This document shows positions 59,403 through 64,000 of a DNA stretch of 64,000 nt, piece after piece. The stretch is from Moraxella oblonga NBRC 102422 (lineage in GTDB: Bacteria > Pseudomonadota > Gammaproteobacteria > Pseudomonadales > Moraxellaceae). The stretch is from positions 1 to 64,000 of the forward strand of contig NZ_BCYQ01000008.1 in assembly GCF_001598275.1 (NCBI RefSeq), given 5' to 3'. Below the pieces are notes generated by a model. The model ran no database searches. It saw only the letters and a program-made list of their open reading frames with translations, and had not been told where the DNA came from. The translations under genes and the position numbers were made by a program. Numbering within the stretch: the stretch's first letter is position 1; the number at the start of each line of letters is the position of its first letter.

Positions 59403-61187
59403 ATGGCAATCATCAATCATCATTTAGATTTTGGGCGGTATTATGCACATCTGGTGGACGTGCGTATGACTTTCGTTGCTCCGTGTGATGCACCAACATT
59501 GTGGCTACCGACTTGGATAGCAGGCAGTTATCTGATTCGTGAATTTAGTAAGCACATCACCACCGTTTATTATGACAAAGATGGTACACAAAGAGCGATT
59601 AAAACCGATAAAAATCACTATGTCTTGGAAAATGTCAAGTCAGGTGATGAGGTGGTGGTGCATTATGAGGTGTATTGTCATGATTTGTCGGTGCGGACGG
59701 CTTTTGTTGATGATGGACGAATTTTTGGGAATTTTACCTCACTACTGCTTATGGTGCAAGGCTTGGAGCAAGCACCTTGTCAGATTGACATGACCATACC
59801 CAAACGTTTTTTGGCAAAAAATCCCAACACCATACTTGCCTCAGGATTAAAACATACACAGCACCGTGATGATGAGGGGTTGCGTATTGAGTTTGAGTCG
59901 TTGCCTGCTTTTGAGTGTTATGATTATCCTTTTGAGATTGGTCGTCAAGCCTTTTTTAAATTTGGCGTTAAATGTGGCGATACATTCATCAATCATCGTT
60001 TTTTCATCGCAGGTTTGCACAGTACAGCATTGACACGTTTGTCACAAGATGTTCAAAAGATTTGTCAGGCTTATGTGGATTGGCTGGGTGATACGCCGTT
60101 TGATGAATATACGTTTATGACTATGGTGACGGGCAGTGAGTATGGTGGGTTGGAGCACATTAACTCTACTGCACTTATCACGCCACGCAGTGATTTACCA
60201 ACGGCACTAGATGAACATACAGAAGTACCAAATGAGCATTATCAACGGTTTTTGGGGTTGTGTAGTCATGAGTATTTTCATGCATGGTGGGTCAAGTCGG
60301 TACGACCTGATGTGATGATAACATCAGATTTGCAACACGAAGCCTACACACCGCTTTTGTGGGTGTTTGAGGGTTTTACAAGTTATATTGATGATTTGAT
60401 GTTGCTAAAATCAGGTGTGATTGATAATAGCAGCTATTTTAAACTGTTGCAAAATCAAATCAACCGCTATCTACAAACTGATGGCAAAAAACATCAAAGT
60501 GTTGCTGAATCTAGTTTTGATACATGGATTAAGTTATATCGCCCTGATGAAAATACTACCAACCAAAGTGTGAGTTATTATAACAAAGGGGCGTTGGTGG
60601 CGTTGTGTCTGGATTTGACTTTGCTTAAACATTCAGACGGTCGTCATCGTTTGTTTGATGTGGTTTTGGCGTTTTATCAAAAATCACAGCAAGCTGACAA
60701 TCGGCGTTTTGGTATAACAACTCAAACGTTGGGCGAGGTCATTGCTGGCATGGTGGGCGATGAAGTGTGGCAAGATTTTTATGAAAAATATGTCATCGGT
60801 GTACATCCATTGCCAGTTTTGGAGATGTTGGCTGAATTTGGCTTGGTATTTGTCAAAAAATCCCAACAAAAAATCTGGGGTATGGACACCAAAGAGGGTG
60901 AGGGTGGTCTTACCATCACACATTTGCACCGAGAGGGCATGGCAAGTCGTGCAGGGTTATCAGTGGGCGATGTGCTGGTGGCAGTCAATGGCATTAAAGC
61001 AAGCAAAGATGTTATTGTGCAAGCACATCAGTTACAAGGCTTTGATCATTATGCAGTCATCGTGCATGCTTTTCGCCGTGATGAGCTTAGGGTGTTTGAG
61101 GTGATTGATGAGAATGTGGTTTGTCATGAGCAACTGACAGGTTGGTTATACGACACCACCAACAAACAACAAGGTTGGTTGTTTTGA
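59403..61187 (+). CDS. M61 family metallopeptidase with PDZ domain
   Basis: A 594-residue protein of the glycyl-aminopeptidase family. The N-terminal beta domain starts HHLDFGRYYAHLVDVRM. Catalytic zinc motif HEYFHAWWVKSVRP (HExxH) with the downstream Glu in LWVFEGFTSYIDD. A PDZ domain lies at about 490-580 (EGEGGLTITHLHREGMASRAGLSVGDVLVAVNG). There is no signal peptide, so it is cytosolic. Its stop overlaps the nnrDE start by four bases. Confidence 0.9.
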   Translation: MAIINHHLDFGRYYAHLVDVRMTFVAPCDAPTLWLPTWIAGSYLIREFSKHITTVYYDKDGTQRAIKTDKNHYVLENVKSGDEVVVHYEVYCHDLSVRTAFVDDGRIFGNFTSLLLMVQGLEQAPCQIDMTIPKRFLAKNPNTILASGLKHTQHRDDEGLRIEFESLPAFECYDYPFEIGRQAFFKFGVKCGDTFINHRFFIAGLHSTALTRLSQDVQKICQAYVDWLGDTPFDEYTFMTMVTGSEYGGLEHINSTALITPRSDLPTALDEHTEVPNEHYQRFLGLCSHEYFHAWWVKSVRPDVMITSDLQHEAYTPLLWVFEGFTSYIDDLMLLKSGVIDNSSYFKLLQNQINRYLQTDGKKHQSVAESSFDTWIKLYRPDENTTNQSVSYYNKGALVALCLDLTLLKHSDGRHRLFDVVLAFYQKSQQADNRRFGITTQTLGEVIAGMVGDEVWQDFYEKYVIGVHPLPVLEMLAEFGLVFVKKSQQKIWGMDTKEGEGGLTITHLHREGMASRAGLSVGDVLVAVNGIKASKDVIVQAHQLQGFDHYAVIVHAFRRDELRVFEVIDENVVCHEQLTGWLYDTTNKQQGWLF

Positions 61188-62635
61188 AAACGCCCATTTA
61201 TAGTGCTTTATCCATAAAGTGTTGGGAGAAACGCTGGTTTGACGAGGGTAACAGCTCATTTGGGCTGATGAAACAAGCAAGTTTGGCAATCTGCTTTCAA
61301 GTTATTGATTTTATTAAAAATAATAACATCTGCCAAGCAGACATCATCATCTGGTGTGGTGTGGGCAATAATGGTGGTGATGGTTATTTGACCGCCAAAT
61401 ACCTGTCAGATTATCTGTGTGGGCATGATTTTACTGTACAAATTTTTGCCCCAAATACCCCCAAAAGTGCAGATGCTATTCGTGCAAAATCTGCTTCGTT
61501 GGGGGTGGCGATGTATGGTGATTGGGCAAATATTTGTCGTCAGTTTGAAAAAGCCATACACATTGACGCATTGTTTGGTAATGGGTTGGATAGATTGCTT
61601 GATGATGATAATGTATCTTTGATTGAGTTATTCAATCATCAAAACGGCACAAAAATCGCCCTTGATGTCCCAAGTGGTCTGCACCCTGATACAGGTGTGC
61701 CCATGCCAGTATGTACGCAGGTAGATGTCACGCTGTGTGTTTTGGGATTAAAAATAGGGTTGTTTGTTGGTATGGCAAAGGATTTTGTTGGTCAAATCAT
61801 CAATCTACCCATCATACCCCCTGACGCATCACTGTCTGTATTGGCATACTTGTCTGATAAACCAACACCACGAGCAAGGCAAAAAACCGCCCACAAAGGT
61901 CATTTTGGTACGGTGGCAATCATCGGCGGTCATGAGCGTATGGGCGGAGCAGTCATTATGGCAAGTCAGATGGCGATGAGTGTGGGGGCAGGGCGAGTTA
62001 CTGCCATTTGTCATGCCAGACACCATGGTGCCATATTGACGCGTTCACCCAATGTGATGGTGATGGATATTGAGCATGATGTAGATTGGGCGAGCTTTGA
62101 CCGCGTAGCTTTTGGTATGGGGCTTGGGCGTGATGATTGGGCAAGGGTAATTTATGATAAAGTGATGACGATTCTTTTGCAACACCCTTTTGATAAAGTG
62201 GTGCTTGATGCTGATGCGTTGTACTTTTTGGCAAAAAATCCTGTTAAATTACCAAATCATGTCATTTGTACGCCTCATTCGGCAGAGTCGGCACGGCTTT
62301 TGGGGGTGAGTGTGGCAGATGTGGATGGTGATAAATGGACAGCTTTACAAAATCTACACGCCAAATACGGTGGTCAGTGGGTGATTAAGGGGGCAAATAC
62401 GTTGTCATTTGATGGTTGTGATGTCTATGTATGCCCATTTGGCAACCCCTACATGGCGACAGCGGGTATGGGCGACATATTGGCAGGCATGATGGCAGGT
62501 TTGGATGCTGATATTCATGAGGTTGTGGCATGGCATGGCATAATGGGTGATGAGCTGGCAAAACATCGCCCATTTGGGATACATGCACACGAGATGGTGG
62601 ACATGGTAAAGGCGGTGGGTCTTTACCATGTGTGA
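61184..62635 (+). CDS. nnr: Bifunctional NAD(P)H-hydrate repair enzyme (epimerase + dehydratase)
   Basis: A 483-residue fusion like E. coli Nnr/YjeF. The N-terminal YjeF_N domain epimerises NAD(P)HX (IWCGVGNNGGDGYLTA, IDALFGNGLDR, ALDVPSGLHPDTG). The C-terminal ribokinase-fold domain dehydrates the S form with ADP (HKGHFGTVAIIGGHERMGGA, TPHSAESARLLG, WVIKGANTL, TAGMGDILAGMMAG). The best start is TTG 61184, overlapping the M61 stop (TTGA) with AAGG upstream; the track's longer frame begins at a TTG 42 bases earlier inside the peptidase. No ATG is available. Confidence 0.92.
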   Translation: MKTPIYSALSIKCWEKRWFDEGNSSFGLMKQASLAICFQVIDFIKNNNICQADIIIWCGVGNNGGDGYLTAKYLSDYLCGHDFTVQIFAPNTPKSADAIRAKSASLGVAMYGDWANICRQFEKAIHIDALFGNGLDRLLDDDNVSLIELFNHQNGTKIALDVPSGLHPDTGVPMPVCTQVDVTLCVLGLKIGLFVGMAKDFVGQIINLPIIPPDASLSVLAYLSDKPTPRARQKTAHKGHFGTVAIIGGHERMGGAVIMASQMAMSVGAGRVTAICHARHHGAILTRSPNVMVMDIEHDVDWASFDRVAFGMGLGRDDWARVIYDKVMTILLQHPFDKVVLDADALYFLAKNPVKLPNHVICTPHSAESARLLGVSVADVDGDKWTALQNLHAKYGGQWVIKGANTLSFDGCDVYVCPFGNPYMATAGMGDILAGMMAGLDADIHEVVAWHGIMGDELAKHRPFGIHAHEMVDMVKAVGLYHV

Positions 62636-62638
62636 GGT

Positions 62639-64000
62639 TTAGGCGGTGGGTTTAAAAATCTTTATGTTCCCAAACCCTTTATCTTTAAGATAAACCGCTT
62701 GTAAGCCACTCATCACCCCTTTTTTACAGTAGAGTAGGTAGGTTTTGGTTTGGTCTAATTTTTCAAATTCACCACCCAATTTATAAAAAGCAATGTGTAA
62801 ATCCGCCTTGTCAAATGGGTCGTTTTCCACTTCATCAGGCGAGCGAATATCAATCACCACATCATCATCACCCACCATACTTACTGTTTCTATGGCGTGC
62901 GTGTCTGTGCTTTGGTGTTTGATGTCTCTGATGTCAATGGTGATGGCGGTGTCAATGGCGTGTTTTAACACCTCAAAATTAAACTTGCTTTCGGTAGCAA
63001 TCAGTTTGTGCTCAACTGCTTTGACGGTGGGGGATTTTGAAATCACGCCACAAAATTCTGGCATGGATTTGGCGATGTCTGCTGTGCCGATACGCTCTGC
63101 GGTGGCGATGATGTCGGCTTTGTCTTTGGTGATGAGTGGACGAAGCACCAAAACATCACTGGCTTTATCTATCATGGCAAGGTTGGTGAGGGTTTGGCTG
63201 GCGACTTGTCCCAATGCCTCACCTGTGACAATGGCCTGAATGCGATTTTTTGTGGCAATGGCACTAGCAACACGCACCATCATGCGTTTTAGCACCACGC
63301 CCATTTGCCCATCATCAATATTAGTCAAAATCTGTGCAACCACAGGCTCAAAATCAACAGTAGTAAAGCGAACTTTATGTGATGAGCTATAACGCTCCCA
63401 CAGTTGATGTGCCATCTGTTTTGTGCCAATTTCGTGCGTTTTGCCACCCATATTAAAAAATAAATAATGTACACGGCTACCACGTCTGATAAATTCATAG
63501 CTTGCCACACCAGAATCAAACCCACCTGAGATGAGTGATAACACATCTTCTTGGGTACTCATGGGAAAACCGCCCATGCCATCAAAGCGAGCTTTGACAA
63601 AGAGCATTTTGTCGTTCTCAATTTCTATTTTGACGGTAATGTCGGGGTTTTTGAGCTTGACTTTGGCACTGGGTACTGCTTGGTTTAATCCACCACCGAC
63701 ATATTGGGCGATTTGTACAGAAGTAAAAGGGTGTATGCCACGCCGTTTGACACGCACGCAAAAAGTTTTATTTTCAAGACTGTCTTTGACTTTGGATAGG
63801 GTTTGCATAAAAATATCATGCAAATCAGTAAAGGGCGATTCTTCTACTTCTAAAAAATGATGAATGCCAGAGGTGCATTGCATTTTGTCAATGATGAGCG
63901 GACGAAGAGAGAGGTCTTTATGACGAACTTCTAGATAATCCCAGTGTGACACCACAACGGCTGTCTCATCAATGGGTTTTAAGATTTGGCGTAAATTGCC
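62639..64000 (-). CDS. thiI: tRNA 4-thiouridine synthase ThiI, N-terminus outside the window
   Basis: The frame runs through the window edge (codons [15 protein letters not shown] precede the GTG at 63953-63955), so about 30 N-terminal residues lie beyond 64000. THUMP domain [20 protein letters not shown]-loop [11 protein letters not shown]; Cys344-equivalent in [13 protein letters not shown]-terminal rhodanese domain with the sulfur-carrying Cys in [12 protein letters not shown]. It makes s4U8 in tRNA and supplies sulfur for the thiamin thiazole. The rhodanese domain makes it the E. coli-type full-length ThiI. Its stop is 4 bp from the nnr stop, tail to tail. Confidence 0.94.
   Translation of the reverse strand, partial: GNLRQILKPIDETAVVVSHWDYLEVRHKDLSLRPLIIDKMQCTSGIHHFLEVEESPFTDLHDIFMQTLSKVKDSLENKTFCVRVKRRGIHPFTSVQIAQYVGGGLNQAVPSAKVKLKNPDITVKIEIENDKMLFVKARFDGMGGFPMSTQEDVLSLISGGFDSGVASYEFIRRGSRVHYLFFNMGGKTHEIGTKQMAHQLWERYSSSHKVRFTTVDFEPVVAQILTNIDDGQMGVVLKRMMVRVASAIATKNRIQAIVTGEALGQVASQTLTNLAMIDKASDVLVLRPLITKDKADIIATAERIGTADIAKSMPEFCGVISKSPTVKAVEHKLIATESKFNFEVLKHAIDTAITIDIRDIKHQSTDTHAIETVSMVGDDDVVIDIRSPDEVENDPFDKADLHIAFYKLGGEFEKLDQTKTYLLYCKKGVMSGLQAVYLKDKGFGNIKIFKPTA

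Noticed and set aside
1-64000. CRISPR array, prophage, insertion sequence or integron
   Set aside because: I found no regularly spaced direct repeats, integrase, transposase or phage structural genes in any frame.

Overview
This is a moderately AT-rich, densely coded stretch of a Gram-negative gammaproteobacterial chromosome. The gene set suggests the Moraxellaceae, most likely Moraxella: lipoprotein-type solute-binding proteins, a TbpB-like surface lipoprotein barrel, a poly-C phase-variable outer-membrane protein, RapA, FabR, EtfQO, CmoA and type II QueF. That placement is inference from gene content, not a database match. I see no prophage, insertion sequence, integrase, rRNA or CRISPR array. 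There is one tRNA (Arg, anticodon CCG).

Regions. (1) 1-6.8 kb is envelope-related: a Bcr/CflA drug exporter, a lytic transglycosylase, and a two-gene operon of a predicted outer-membrane barrel carrying a 12-base poly-C tract between its start codon and its signal peptide, followed by a secreted 610-residue protein. MsrA and CmoA follow. (2) 7.7-12.6 kb is a basic amino acid ABC importer (artP, three tandem lipoprotein binding proteins, artQ, artM). (3) 12.7-16.2 kb holds ccmCDE, a small lipoprotein, a CopD-like protein and a DUF3025 protein. (4) 16.2-20 kb pairs a TonB-dependent receptor with a dihaem peroxidase, each behind a Fur-like box. (5) 20.2-25 kb holds YafJ, an Abi_2/AbiF-like HEPN protein translationally coupled to thrB, and between YafJ and Abi a promoter driving a short structured RNA. 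A duplicated 37-bp promoter-region repeat lies upstream of thrB and of an adhesin-E-like gene. (6) 25-28.8 kb holds hisF, a PepSY-like protein, proS and DUF4230. (7) 29-31.4 kb is a MglA-like GTPase and a roadblock protein behind an unrecognised 378-residue protein. (8) 31.4-40.2 kb covers fatty acid desaturation and its TetR regulator, EtfQO, FdxA, LpxB, FabR, GloA, tRNA-Arg and a cytochrome c5. (9) 40.2-52.4 kb holds a phosphoesterase, an ABC-2 exporter, QueF, a two-component system, MurI, a tautomerase, RapA, CysM and a DUF4375/YwqK-repeat fusion. (10) 52.6-64 kb holds a glycosyltransferase, a membrane C13 peptidase, CcoS/SafE, an exonuclease, a CAP-domain surface lipoprotein, an M61 peptidase, NnrDE and the 3' part of thiI.

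The best leads are the Abi_2 gene with its convergent structured RNA, the phase-variable barrel operon, the CAP/TbpB-barrel lipoprotein, and the GTPase/roadblock module. Most of the rest is ordinary core metabolism. Start codons were moved from the longest open frame wherever a ribosome binding site, a signal peptide or a gene overlap decided it.
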